A stretch of 64,000 nt of DNA from Paenarthrobacter ilicis (GCF_016907545.1 NZ_JAFBCD010000001.1:2914001-2978000); one strand, 5' to 3'; shown: positions 15,868-25,247, counted from the first letter of the stretch. Numbers and translations: made by a program. The notes: generated from the sequence alone by a model not told the origin.

Positions 15868-17393
15868 AACTGCTCCCCCGTCCACAGCGGCAGTGTGAGC
15901 ACCAACGTCAGCCCGCCGCCCGGCGTCGGCTCCGCCACCAGCGTTCCGCCCATGGCTTCGCTGAAACCCTTGGCCACCGCAAGCCCAAGCCCGATTCCGC
16001 CGGCGGCTCCCGGACTCCCCTGCGCGCCAACGCCCGGCACATCATCAAACCGTTGAAAAGGCTGGAACATGGTGAGGACCTCCTCCTGGCCCATGCCCCG
16101 CCCACCATCCACAATGCGGAATTCACTGGCAGGCCGGGCGCCCAAGGTAATGCCCGCGCCGGCACGGGCGCTCAGCACGACATCGGACTCAGGCGCATAT
16201 TTCAGCGCGTTCTCCACGATGTTGGCCACAACGCGCTCAAGCATCCCCGCGTCTGCCTGAACCATCGGGAGGTTGGGCGGCAGTTCGTTCCGCACACGCT
16301 CGCGGGCAAGGCCGCGCAATGCAGTTGGCAAGACATCGGCCCAGGCAATGCCACGCAGCAAGGGATTCACGGCATCCGCCGTAATGCGGGACATGTCCAG
16401 GAGGTTGTCCACCAAATGGTCCAACCGGTCTGCATAGTCTTCGATGGTTTCCAACAACTCCCCCTCCACATCGGGCGGGAAATCCACATCCTCCTGCCGC
16501 AAGCTGCTCACCGCCAGTTTGATGCCGGCCAGTGGCGTCCTCAGATCGTGCGACACCGCACGCAGGATGGACGTACGCATCTTGTTGCCCTCGGCAAGCC
16601 GCACATTGTCCCGCCGGCTCTGCACCAACTGCTGCCGCTCGCGCACCGCCACCACAAAAGCGCCGAAAGCCGCCAGCATTCGCTCATGGTGGGGCGACAA
16701 CGGACCGCCGCGGAGCAACAACGTGTAATGCGGATCGACGACGGCGGCATGGTCAGCGGCGCCGTGCGTCACCGGCGGCTGCGGGCCGGCGCTCGCCAGC
16801 ACCCGCCAGCCTTGGGCGGAACCTCCGGCAGGCGTTTCCCGGCCCAGCGGCTGATCGCCCAGCAAGGTCACCGCGTCCATGCCCAGGGTGCTGCGTACTT
16901 TTTCCAGGAACGATTCGAGGCTTCCGTCCGAGCTGAGCATCCGCAATGCCAGTTCACTCAAGGCGGTGGCCTCGGCACCGGACCGGGCCGCTTCCTGCGC
17001 CCGGCGGCTGGCCAGCCCCACAGCAAGGGCGACCCCACACGCCACGGCCAGGAACACCACCAGCGTGAACAGCGTGGTGGGATCGGCGATGGAGAGGGAA
17101 CCCACGGGATCCGCGGAGAAGTAGTTAAGGAGGAAGCTGCCCAGCACCGCGGCCACCACTGCCGGCCACAAGCCGCCAATCGCCGCAACGGCCACGGCAA
17201 CCGCCAACTGCAGGAGCATGATCATGGCGAAGTTCCGGAATCCGGTCACGGAAACCATCAATTCCACCGTGGGCGGCAGCACTATGGCCAGGGCAAGCCC
17301 GGTTGCAACGCGCCCCCTGCCTATACCGCGGACGGTAGGCATCCGCAGCACCATACTGTCTCCGGTGTTGCTCTCTGCTTCAGGTGCCGCCAT
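15864..17393 (-). CDS. KdpD-like sensor histidine kinase lacking the KdpD N-terminal domain
   Basis: A 509-residue membrane sensor kinase. Residues about 25-130 form four transmembrane helices of the DUF4118 type found in KdpD. A linker/GAF-like region follows, then the H-box LRAVSHDLRTPLAGIK, N-box VVANIVENALKYAP, and G-boxes DGGRGMGQEE and GGIGLGLAVAKGF. The N-terminal KdpD/USP part of classical KdpD is absent. I start at ATG 17393, preceded by AAGGA with good spacing, rather than at 17450. It overlaps the response-regulator gene by 4 bases. The signal is unknown; turgor or K+ is a guess from the family. Confidence 0.88.
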   Translation of the reverse strand: MAAPEAESNTGDSMVLRMPTVRGIGRGRVATGLALAIVLPPTVELMVSVTGFRNFAMIMLLQLAVAVAVAAIGGLWPAVVAAVLGSFLLNYFSADPVGSLSIADPTTLFTLVVFLAVACGVALAVGLASRRAQEAARSGAEATALSELALRMLSSDGSLESFLEKVRSTLGMDAVTLLGDQPLGRETPAGGSAQGWRVLASAGPQPPVTHGAADHAAVVDPHYTLLLRGGPLSPHHERMLAAFGAFVVAVRERQQLVQSRRDNVRLAEGNKMRTSILRAVSHDLRTPLAGIKLAVSSLRQEDVDFPPDVEGELLETIEDYADRLDHLVDNLLDMSRITADAVNPLLRGIAWADVLPTALRGLARERVRNELPPNLPMVQADAGMLERVVANIVENALKYAPESDVVLSARAGAGITLGARPASEFRIVDGGRGMGQEEVLTMFQPFQRFDDVPGVGAQGSPGAAGGIGLGLAVAKGFSEAMGGTLVAEPTPGGGLTLVLTLPLWTGEQL

Positions 17394-17546
17394 GGCTACA
17401 TCCTTACACGCTGGCAGGGATGGGAAGTTGTCCCCATATGGGACTGTCATCAGTGCTTGTAGCGCAGACTAAGGGCTAGGCTTGCTCTGAGCATTCTGGT
17501 CCGGCGTGGTGCCGGGCACACCAACGGTCTATCCAGGGGGATATTC

Positions 17547-18269
17547 ATGGGCCCGAAAGACAGCCCTGACGCAGCCGGAAACAACGGCGGCAGCAGGGAC
17601 AACAACTCTGACTTTGATGCGGGCAACAACCCGCCGAAGCCCCCGCCCTGGCAGGTGCCCAAACCAGAGTTGCACCCCGAGCTGTTCGCCCCGGTGCAGG
17701 AGCCTGCACCGGCGCCCCCGCAGAACCAGCAGGGCAAGGCCAAGAACAAGGGCAAGCAGCGGCCCGTACCCGCCGGAGCGGCACAGACCCCCGGCCCGGG
17801 CAATGCCCCTGGCCAGCCCCTGCCCGTGGTGGACCCTTTCGCCAAGGAACGCGAACGCAGCTCCGCAGACGCTGCCAAAAAGAAGAAGCGCCTGCAGCGC
17901 CGCACCGTTGTGGTGGGCTTGGGTGTCACTGCCCTGTTGGCCGGCACCATCACCGCGATAGTGGCCAGCAACGAGCAGGAAGCCGATTATGCGCAGGTTT
18001 GTTTCAATGAGGAAACCGGCGAGCGCGTAGACGACACCCAGTGCAACAACAGCAGCTCTGCCGGCCGGAGCTCCGGGGCGTACGCGTGGTACTTCTACTC
18101 CCGTGGCGCCAGTGTGCCTGCAGTGGGCCAGAACAGGAGCTCCTACCCGAGCTACACCAAGAACGTGCCCACCGGCGCCAAATCCTCCACGGGGTACAGC
18201 ACAAAGGGCGGTACCGTCAGCCGCGGCGGATTCGGCAGCAGCTCCAAAAGTGGAAGCTCGGGAGGCTAG
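17547..18269 (+). CDS. YgiB-like (DUF1190-type) membrane protein
   Basis: A 240-residue protein of unknown function. Residues 1-105 are a charged, Pro/Asn-rich disordered region (PPKPPPWQVPKPELHPELF), followed by a KKKKRLQRR stop-transfer patch and one transmembrane helix (TVVVGLGVTALLAGTITAIV). The exported part has two cysteines (YAQVCFNEETG ... DTQCNN) and a Ser/Gly-rich end with TVSRGGFGSSS. That RGGFG tail, the paired Cys, and the downstream YgiC-like gene match the E. coli ygiB-ygiC arrangement as I remember it. The match is from memory and the N-terminal half is not conserved with YgiB. Confidence 0.7.
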   Translation: MGPKDSPDAAGNNGGSRDNNSDFDAGNNPPKPPPWQVPKPELHPELFAPVQEPAPAPPQNQQGKAKNKGKQRPVPAGAAQTPGPGNAPGQPLPVVDPFAKERERSSADAAKKKKRLQRRTVVVGLGVTALLAGTITAIVASNEQEADYAQVCFNEETGERVDDTQCNNSSSAGRSSGAYAWYFYSRGASVPAVGQNRSSYPSYTKNVPTGAKSSTGYSTKGGTVSRGGFGSSSKSGSSGG

Positions 18270-18271
18270 GC

Positions 18272-19477
18272 GTGCGTCGACTCCCCTCCACCCCCCGGCC
18301 GGACTGGAAACAGAAGATAGAAGAGCAGGGCCTGGTTTTCTCCACCACCACCATGCCCGATGGCCGCAAGATCGAGTACTGGAACGAGTCCGCCTACTAC
18401 GAGTTCACCGTGGACGAGGTGGAGACCCTGGAGCACACTGCCGAGGAAATGCACCTCATGTGCCTGGAGGCCGCCAAGTACCTGGCCACGGGCGCCATGG
18501 GCCACATCGGCATTGGTCAGCAGGCCCTGGAACTGGCCGGCGAATCGCTGCAGGCTGCGGACATGGACATTTACGGCCGGTTCGACTTCATCTATGACGG
18601 CCAGGGTGGGCCGGCAAAGATGCTGGAGTACAACGCGGATACCCCTACAGGGCTGCTTGAAGCTTCCGTGGCCCAGTGGTTCTGGTTGCAGGATGTTTTC
18701 CCGGACAAGGACCAGTGGAACGGCATCCATGAGGCTTTGATCCGGCAGTGGAAGAAGTTGCAGTTCCGTACCGGCATGAGCACCCTTCATGTGGCGCATT
18801 CAGAGGCCGAGGAATCCGGTGAGGACTGGATGACGGCGGCTTACATGCGGGACGTCGCCAGCCAGGGCGGATGGACCACCATCGGCATCAACATGTCGGA
18901 CATCGGCTGGGATCCCAACCTGAACCGCTTTGTTGACCTGGACAACTTCATGATCAGCACCATGTTCAAGCTGTATCCATGGGAGCTGATGATGAAGGAG
19001 CCCTTTGGCCAGAGGCTCCTGCAGCGTGCCCATAATCCCCGGTGGGTGGAGCCTGCATGGAAGATGTTGCTCTCCAACAAGGCCTTGTTGGCTGCGCTGT
19101 GGCATCTGTACCCCAACCACAAGAACCTGTTGCCTGCCTACCTGGGTGATCCCGGGCCCCTCAAGGAATGGGTGGCCAAACCCCTGCACGGCCGCGAAGG
19201 GGACAACATCCGTATCCACGCCCCGGGCATAGAGATGGAGCAGCCCGGCGGCTACGGCCGTGAGGGCTGGTGCTTCCAGCAGTACCATGCCCTTCCTGAC
19301 TTTGACGGGAACCACCCGGTCCTGGGCCTGTGGGTGGTGGACGGTGAATCCGTGGGCTGCGGCATCCGTGAATCGGACGGCCCCATCACGGACTACTTCT
19401 GCCGCTTTGTACCCAACACCATTGATGCCCCGGCGCCCGTCGCGCCGCCTGCTACTGCTTACGGAGCCACACTATGA
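18272..19477 (+). CDS. Glutathionylspermidine synthase-like ATP-grasp ligase (YgiC family)
   Basis: A 401-residue member of the glutathionylspermidine synthase pre-ATP-grasp family, which joins a carboxylate to an amine with ATP. Characteristic stretches are MPDGRKIEYWNESAYYEFT, RFDFIYDGQGGPAKMLEYNAD (Mg/ATP pocket acidic residues) and the C-terminal KPLHGREGDNI. It lacks the amidase half of the bifunctional E. coli Gss, as YgiC does. The start is GTG 18272, with GGAGG 6 bases upstream inside the previous gene's end; a longer frame from 18041 overlaps that gene and is rejected. The true substrates of YgiC proteins are not established. Confidence 0.87.
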   Translation: MRRLPSTPRPDWKQKIEEQGLVFSTTTMPDGRKIEYWNESAYYEFTVDEVETLEHTAEEMHLMCLEAAKYLATGAMGHIGIGQQALELAGESLQAADMDIYGRFDFIYDGQGGPAKMLEYNADTPTGLLEASVAQWFWLQDVFPDKDQWNGIHEALIRQWKKLQFRTGMSTLHVAHSEAEESGEDWMTAAYMRDVASQGGWTTIGINMSDIGWDPNLNRFVDLDNFMISTMFKLYPWELMMKEPFGQRLLQRAHNPRWVEPAWKMLLSNKALLAALWHLYPNHKNLLPAYLGDPGPLKEWVAKPLHGREGDNIRIHAPGIEMEQPGGYGREGWCFQQYHALPDFDGNHPVLGLWVVDGESVGCGIRESDGPITDYFCRFVPNTIDAPAPVAPPATAYGATL

Positions 19478-20997
19478 GCACTGAAATCTCGACGCCGGGC
19501 GGCGGCCCTGCGGGCAGCGGCACCGATGCCGTCCCCTCCAAAGGTTTGCGCGCAGGGATCCTGGACCTGGGTGACTCCGTCATGCTGGGCCTGGCTTCCA
19601 CCGCGCCGGTGTATTCGCTGGCAGCAACCCTGGGCCTCATTGTGGCCGTCAACGGCAACTACACTCCGCTGATTCTTGTCTTGGGCTTCATTCCCGTGCT
19701 CTTCATCGCCTACGCGTTCCGCGAGTTGAACAGCGCCATGCCGGATTGCGGCACCACGTTCTTCTGGGCCCGCAAGGCGTTCGGTCCGTGGGCCGGGTGG
19801 CTTGGTGGTTGGGGCGTTGCCCTGGCGGGTGTGGTGGTACTGGCCAACTTGGCGCAGATCGCCGGCAAATACCTCTGGCTGCTGATCGGTGACGGCTCCC
19901 TGGCGGACAACACGTGGTTGGTGACCGCCACCGGTGTCCTGTTCATCCTGTTCATGACGTACGTGAATCACCGCGGAATCCGTTTGGGTGAACACGTCCA
20001 GCGGACCCTGACGTACATCCAGTACATTTCCTTGGGCATTTTCGCAGTGGCAATCGTCTTCCGCATCGCCGGCGGAGCGCCCGAAGGCCAGGCCTTTGAT
20101 TTCGAGTGGTTCAACCCTGCCGGCGCGTTCGCGGATCCGGGCGCAGTGGTTCACGGTGTGCTCCTTGCGCTGTTCATCTACTGGGGCTGGGACACCTGCC
20201 TGGCCCTCAATGAGGAAACCGAAAACCCCGGGAAGACCCCCGGCCGTGGCGCCGTCATCTCCGCCACCGTACTGCTGGCAATCTACGTTTCCGTTGCACT
20301 GCTGGTCATGATGTACGCAACCATCGGCACGGACGGGATCGGACTGGGCAACACGGCCAATCAGGATGACGTTTTCCTGGCCATGAAGAACGTCGTCCTG
20401 GGACCGTGGGGCTGGCTGATCATTGTGGCCGTTCTGGCCTCGGTGCTCTCGTCCACCCAGACCACCATCCTTCCGACGGCCCGCGGAACGCTGTCCATGG
20501 GCGTCCACGGAGCTCTTCCGCCGCGTTTCGGGAAGATCCACGAGCGTTTCCAGACGCCCGGGTTCTCCACCCAGATCATGGGCCTGGTAGCCGTGGTCTA
20601 CTACGTGGCCATGAGCTTCCTGAGCCAGAACCTGCTGGCAGATTCCATCAGCGCCATCAGCTTGTTCATCGCGTTCTACTACGCCCTGACCGGGTTCTCC
20701 TGCGTGTGGTTCTTCCGGTCCACGCTCAAGGATTCTGCACGGAATCTCTGGTTCCGCGGCATCTTCCCGTTGCTTGGTGCGGTGTCCCTGACAGCTGCCT
20801 TCTTCATCTCGGCCGTGCAGATGTGGGATCCGGCCTACGGTGACACGCAAATCTTCGGCATCGGTGGGGCGTTCGTCAGTGGTGTGCTGCTGTTGGCCCT
20901 CGGCGTTGTGCTTGCCGTGGTGTGCCGCTTTGCTCCGTCCACCCGCGGTTACTTCACCGGTGAGCGCGCCGAGGTGGGTGTGGTCCGCGGCGAGTAG
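19474..20997 (+). CDS. APC-superfamily amino acid/amine permease
   Basis: A 507-residue transporter with about 12-14 transmembrane helices. The first helix carries the APC signature VMLGLASTAPVYSLAA, followed by DCGTTFFWARKAFGPWAGW. The start overlaps the YgiC-like gene as ATGA, so the two are translationally coupled. The coupling suggests that the imported amino acid or amine is a substrate of the ligase, or that the pair acts at the membrane with the YgiB-like protein; this is inference. A 28-base gap separates it from the next gene. Confidence 0.88.
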   Translation: MSTEISTPGGGPAGSGTDAVPSKGLRAGILDLGDSVMLGLASTAPVYSLAATLGLIVAVNGNYTPLILVLGFIPVLFIAYAFRELNSAMPDCGTTFFWARKAFGPWAGWLGGWGVALAGVVVLANLAQIAGKYLWLLIGDGSLADNTWLVTATGVLFILFMTYVNHRGIRLGEHVQRTLTYIQYISLGIFAVAIVFRIAGGAPEGQAFDFEWFNPAGAFADPGAVVHGVLLALFIYWGWDTCLALNEETENPGKTPGRGAVISATVLLAIYVSVALLVMMYATIGTDGIGLGNTANQDDVFLAMKNVVLGPWGWLIIVAVLASVLSSTQTTILPTARGTLSMGVHGALPPRFGKIHERFQTPGFSTQIMGLVAVVYYVAMSFLSQNLLADSISAISLFIAFYYALTGFSCVWFFRSTLKDSARNLWFRGIFPLLGAVSLTAAFFISAVQMWDPAYGDTQIFGIGGAFVSGVLLLALGVVLAVVCRFAPSTRGYFTGERAEVGVVRGE

Positions 20998-21024
20998 GCA
21001 GTGGTGGGCGCCTAGGATGCTGGA

Positions 21025-22200
21025 ATGAGCGATTCAACGACGAACACCTCCGACGTCCTTGCCCTCGATTCCCTGCTGACGGCGGAGGAGCTGGCCCTTC
21101 GCGAGCAGGTCCGCGACTTCACCGCGCAACGGATCCGCCCCAACATCGCACGCTGGTACGAGGATGCTGTGTTCCCCCGCGGGATCGCCACGGAACTCGG
21201 GGAGCTTGGTGTCCTGGGCATGCATCTGGAGGGTTACGGCTGCCCCGGCCGGACCGCCGTCGAATATGGCCTTGCGGCCATGGAGCTGGAGGCGGGCGAT
21301 TCCGGGATCCGCACGTTCGTTTCGGTGCAGGGGTCACTTGCCATGACGGCCATCCATAAATGGGGCTCGGAGGAGCAGAAAGAGCAGTGGCTGCCTCGAA
21401 TGGCCGCCGGGGAATTGATCGGCTGTTTCGCCTTGACGGAGCCCACTGCGGGCTCTGATCCGTCGTCCATGACTACTTTTGCCCGGGACACCGGGGACGG
21501 CTGGGTCCTCGATGGTGCCAAGCGGTGGATAGGGCTGGCGTCCATAGCCGATGTCATGGTGGTGTGGGCGAACACTGAAGACGGCATCCGCGGGTTCCTG
21601 GTTCCCGCCGGAACTCCGGGCGTTACGGCCACAGCCATAGAACCGAAGCTCAGCATGCGGGCCTCCATTCAATGCGATGTAACGTTCGACGGCGTGAGGC
21701 TGGGTAAGGAGGCACTCCTTCCGTTGGCTGCGGGGCTGAGGGGGCCGTTCACCTGTTTGAATGAAGCCCGGTACGGCATCGCGTGGGGCGCCATGGGCGC
21801 GGCCCGGGATTCTTACGAAGCCGCCTTGGACTACGCCGCCGGGCGCCTGCAGTTCGGCAGGCCCCTGGCCGGCTACCAGTTGACGCAGGAGAAGCTGGTC
21901 AACATGCTGCTGGACATCCAGAAGGGCACCATGCTGGCACTCCATCTGGGCAGGTTGAAGGATGCCGGCCGGTTGCGACCCGAACAGATCTCCCTGGGCA
22001 AGCTGAACAATGTACGCGAGGCCATCAAGATTGCCCGCGAAGCCCGGAGCATCCTGGGCGGGAACGGAATCACGTTGGACTACTCCCCCATGCGGCACGC
22101 CAACAACCTGGAATCCGTGCGGACCTATGAGGGCACGGACGAGGTTCACACCCTGATTCTGGGCCAGCACATCACTGGCCTGGGTGCGTTCCGCGGCTAG
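21025..22200 (+). CDS. Acyl-CoA dehydrogenase, glutaryl-CoA dehydrogenase-like
   Basis: A 391-residue FAD-dependent acyl-CoA dehydrogenase. Conserved regions include CFALTEPTAGSDPSSM (FAD/substrate site), the ILGGNGITLDYSPMRH segment, and SVRTYEGTDEVHTLILG with the catalytic-base Glu in YEGT. The pattern RHANNLESVRTYEGT is close to glutaryl-CoA dehydrogenases, which act in lysine/tryptophan catabolism and decarboxylate glutaryl-CoA. Assignment to glutaryl-CoA rather than another short acyl-CoA is likely but not proven. It sits between the ygiBC-permease operon and a convergent TetR gene. Confidence 0.88.
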   Translation: MSDSTTNTSDVLALDSLLTAEELALREQVRDFTAQRIRPNIARWYEDAVFPRGIATELGELGVLGMHLEGYGCPGRTAVEYGLAAMELEAGDSGIRTFVSVQGSLAMTAIHKWGSEEQKEQWLPRMAAGELIGCFALTEPTAGSDPSSMTTFARDTGDGWVLDGAKRWIGLASIADVMVVWANTEDGIRGFLVPAGTPGVTATAIEPKLSMRASIQCDVTFDGVRLGKEALLPLAAGLRGPFTCLNEARYGIAWGAMGAARDSYEAALDYAAGRLQFGRPLAGYQLTQEKLVNMLLDIQKGTMLALHLGRLKDAGRLRPEQISLGKLNNVREAIKIAREARSILGGNGITLDYSPMRHANNLESVRTYEGTDEVHTLILGQHITGLGAFRG

Positions 22201-22214
22201 CGCATCCAGTTGGG

Positions 22215-22826
22215 TCAGGGGTCCGGCGTGATCACCAAGTTGAAGAATCCCCTGAGGCCTTTGGCGACATCAACGTCGTCGGGGGCCAGCAGCCATTGCG
22301 TCTGCAGCCCGTCCCACAGGGCTACCAACGATGCCGCGGCTTCCCGGGGGTCCACGCCCGGGCGGAGCCTGCCCTCGGTGGCCAACTCCTCGAAACGCGT
22401 GGCATAGCTGGAGCGCAACCTTTCAAAACGCGCGGTGAAGTAATCCCTCCCCGGGTGCTGGTCCGTGACGGATTCCGCGCACAGCACCGTGTAGAGCTCG
22501 ATCACTCCAGGGATGTCCTCGTTGTAGAGGGCTGTGCGGACCACCGAGTCCGCCAGGCCCTCCTCCATGTCGTCAGGAAAAGCGCCGCTGGTGATCTCGT
22601 CGCGGCGCTCCAGGACTGCCATGAGGAGATCGCGCTTGGAGGGAAAGTAGTGCAGCAGGCTTGTCTGGCTCATGCCCGCACGGTCCGCCACATCCTGCAG
22701 TGATCCACCCCTGTAACCGCGCGCCGCAAAGACTGCGTGGGCGGCGTCCATGATGGTCCGGCGCCGTTCCTCGGATTTTGCGTAGGGGCCACGCCGCGCT
22801 GAGCGGCCCACGTCCTTTGTGGTCAT
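22215..22826 (-). CDS. TetR-family repressor of the galactoside operon
   Basis: A 203-residue TetR regulator. The helix-turn-helix spans roughly residues 18-62 (AARGYRGGSLQDVADRAGMS ... HYFPSKRDLLMAV); the C-terminal ligand domain is all-alpha. It is divergent from the solute-binding-protein/LacZ operon, and a perfect 24-base palindrome lies between them. The natural inference is that it represses the operon and its own gene and senses a sugar or related metabolite. TetR control of a beta-galactosidase operon is less common than LacI control. Upstream RBS is weak. Confidence 0.87.
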   Translation of the reverse strand: MTTKDVGRSARRGPYAKSEERRRTIMDAAHAVFAARGYRGGSLQDVADRAGMSQTSLLHYFPSKRDLLMAVLERRDEITSGAFPDDMEEGLADSVVRTALYNEDIPGVIELYTVLCAESVTDQHPGRDYFTARFERLRSSYATRFEELATEGRLRPGVDPREAAASLVALWDGLQTQWLLAPDDVDVAKGLRGFFNLVITPDP

Positions 22827-22864
22827 GGCTAGACAGTGTACATGCGGGTCGGAGGTGATATCTC

Positions 22865-22888
22865 AAATTCGAGTAGGCACTCGAATTT
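22865..22888. promoter_or_regulatory. Candidate TetR operator
   Basis: Perfect inverted repeat AAATTCGAGT (22865-22874) / ACTCGAATTT (22879-22888) with a 4-base centre, 39 bases from the TetR start and 81 bases before the binding-protein gene. Length and symmetry fit a TetR dimer or double-dimer site. Confidence 0.72.
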
Positions 22889-22968
22889 TCTGTTACCGTA
22901 GTCACACCCCGGTGGAATGGACCCAGAATCCATGCGCGCCGGCATCTGACACGAAGAGGTGAAGGTTC

Positions 22969-24303
22969 ATGACCCCATTCACGCGAAGACAACTCCTGGG
23001 CGCAGGACTGGGTACGGCAGCCATGGGGCTGCTGGCCGGTTGCGCGACTCCCGGGATGCAGTCCGTCAACAGCGCCCCCACCATTGCCACCGCCGGCGAG
23101 CCCGTGCGGCTGACCTACTGGGCGTGGTTGAAGGATTTCCAGAACGTTGCCGATATCTGGAACGCGCAGAACCCCAACATCCAGGTGGATGTTGTGTGGA
23201 TTCCCGGCGGTAATGCCGGTGGCTACCAGAAGCTCTACTCGGCTCTTGCCGCTGGTGGCGGCCCCGACCTGGCTCAGGTGGAACTGCGGTCCCTTCCCGA
23301 ATTCCTACTGGTGAACGGTCTGGTGGACGTGTCCCGCTACGGCGCCAACGAGCACGCCCACTTGTACGACCCCACGCTGTGGAAGCAGGTCAGTTACACC
23401 GGCGGCGTCTACGGACTGCCACAGGACTCAGGCCCCATGGCCATGTTCTACCAGCCGGAAATCCTGAAGAAAGTGGGTGGCACCACCCCGCGCACGTGGG
23501 ATGACTGGGCCGTCCTGGCCAAGGAGCTCCGCTCCGTGGATACCTATCTGGATTGCTTCCCCATCAGCGACGCCTCCCCTTTCGCGTCCTTCGCAGGGCA
23601 GGCCGGCGCCACTTGGCTCCGCCCGGAAGAGGACGGCTGGGTCATCAACATGACGGACGACGCCACGCTCAACACCGCGCGCTTCTTCGACAAAGCGATC
23701 GACGACGACCTCGTCACCACCGCCTATGGTGCTTTCACGCCGGCTTGGTTTGCTGCAGCGGGCAAGGGCGGCATCGCCTCCACCGTCACCGGCAGTTGGG
23801 GTGATGCCCTCATTGAGGGTGTCAGCGGCTCCGAAGGCAAGTGGCGCGTGGCTCCCATGCCCACGTGGGGGAACACCGGATTCGGGTCCAGCTACCTGGG
23901 CGGTTCAACGGCCGCAGTGCTCGCCAACAGCAAGCACCCCAAGGAAGCCTTGGAGTTTGCTGTCTGGCTCACCACGTCAAAAGAGGGAATCGACGCCGAG
24001 ATCAAGAACAGCGGCATCGGTTGGTCACCTAATCCTGAATTCATCGGAACAGACCGGCAACAGCCCTCTGCCTTCTTCGGCGGCCAACGCTACAACGAGG
24101 AAGTCTTTGTGAAGGCCACGAAGCAGCAGAACACTGAGTGGTCCTGGTGGCCGGTAACACAGCAGTCCTTCAACATCCTCAGCGACGGTTTCCGCAAGAA
24201 GGCTTTTGGGACATCCCTGGTGGACTCGATTGCTGCCTCGGAACAGCAGATCATCACCGTTTTCAAGAACAAGGGCCTCACCATCCGGAAGGAAACGGCA
24301 TGA
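22969..24303 (+). CDS. ABC sugar-binding lipoprotein, twin-arginine type
   Basis: A 444-residue extracellular family-1 solute-binding protein. The signal is TRRQLLGAGLGTAAMGLLAGC: a twin-arginine at 6-7 and the lipobox LLAGC with lipid Cys at 25, so it is probably Tat-exported and lipid anchored. The mature part has the family motif LTYWAWLKDFQNVADIWN. AGGTGAAGG precedes the ATG. It is the first gene of a four-gene operon (binding protein, two permeases, LacZ) and probably binds a beta-galactoside or galactose-containing oligosaccharide. Confidence 0.92.
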   Translation: MTPFTRRQLLGAGLGTAAMGLLAGCATPGMQSVNSAPTIATAGEPVRLTYWAWLKDFQNVADIWNAQNPNIQVDVVWIPGGNAGGYQKLYSALAAGGGPDLAQVELRSLPEFLLVNGLVDVSRYGANEHAHLYDPTLWKQVSYTGGVYGLPQDSGPMAMFYQPEILKKVGGTTPRTWDDWAVLAKELRSVDTYLDCFPISDASPFASFAGQAGATWLRPEEDGWVINMTDDATLNTARFFDKAIDDDLVTTAYGAFTPAWFAAAGKGGIASTVTGSWGDALIEGVSGSEGKWRVAPMPTWGNTGFGSSYLGGSTAAVLANSKHPKEALEFAVWLTTSKEGIDAEIKNSGIGWSPNPEFIGTDRQQPSAFFGGQRYNEEVFVKATKQQNTEWSWWPVTQQSFNILSDGFRKKAFGTSLVDSIAASEQQIITVFKNKGLTIRKETA

Positions 24304-25247
24304 CCACCACACCAACAGCACCCGCTGGGAAGCGCACGGCCGCGACCTCCCGCAGCAGTAAGCGGACGGGTGCTGCCGCACGCGCTCCGTGGCTCCTGCT
24401 GGCCCCGTTCCTGGCTCTCTTTGTCCTCACGTTCCTGCTGCCCATTGTGGTGGCCATTGTTTCCAGTTTCACCAAGGTGACCCGGAGCGGGCTCTTTGGC
24501 GAAGCCGGTGTGACCAGTGAGTTTGCAGGTTTCAGCAACTACGCCCAGGCCCTGGCGGATGGCAGTTTTGTGGCCTCCATCGGCCGGATGCTGCTCTTTG
24601 GCATCGTCCAGGTCCCGGTGATGATTGTCCTGTGCACGGTGCTGGCGCTGATGCTGGAATCAGCCTCTGCCAAGTGGCCCGGCTTTTTCCGCGCCGCTTA
24701 CTTCCTGCCCTACGGCGTTCCCGGCGTGATCGCCACCATTCTGTGGTCCTTCCTGTACGTGCCAGGGCTCAGCCCGCTCTTTGACGCAGCCAAGATCGTG
24801 GGCCTGACTCCCGATTTCCTGGGCGCCAACAGTGTCCTGTGGTCCATTGCCAACATCGTCACGTGGAGCTACACCGGCTACAACATGTTGATCATCGTGG
24901 CGCAGCTCAAAGCCATACCGGTTGAACTCTACGAGGCAGCCAAAGTGGACGGTGCTTCCACATGGCGCGTTGCCCGGAGCATCCAGCTCCCCCTGATCCG
25001 CCCGGCGCTGATGCTCACCACGGTGTTCTCCATCATCGGAACGCTGCAACTGTTCGCTGAAGCGCAGGTCCTCAAGACCGTTGCTCCGGCCATCGACAGC
25101 CAGTACACACCCAACCTCAGCGCCTACACCACGGCCTTCGCCTACAACGACTACAACGTTGCTGCAGCCCAATCGGTCATCATCGCCGTGGCCGCCTTCG
25201 CCCTTTCCTTCGCCTTCCTGGCGCTTACGAACAGGAAGTCATCATGA
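24300..25247 (+). CDS. ABC sugar permease, MalF/LacF-type
   Basis: A 315-residue CUT1-family permease with six predicted transmembrane helices and the EAA loop YEAAKVDGASTWRVARSIQL. The ATG overlaps the binding-protein stop as ATGA; the longer frame from 24138 lies inside that gene and is rejected. The first 30 residues are basic, Ser/Thr-rich and cytoplasmic. Confidence 0.92.
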   Translation: MTTTPTAPAGKRTAATSRSSKRTGAAARAPWLLLAPFLALFVLTFLLPIVVAIVSSFTKVTRSGLFGEAGVTSEFAGFSNYAQALADGSFVASIGRMLLFGIVQVPVMIVLCTVLALMLESASAKWPGFFRAAYFLPYGVPGVIATILWSFLYVPGLSPLFDAAKIVGLTPDFLGANSVLWSIANIVTWSYTGYNMLIIVAQLKAIPVELYEAAKVDGASTWRVARSIQLPLIRPALMLTTVFSIIGTLQLFAEAQVLKTVAPAIDSQYTPNLSAYTTAFAYNDYNVAAAQSVIIAVAAFALSFAFLALTNRKSS

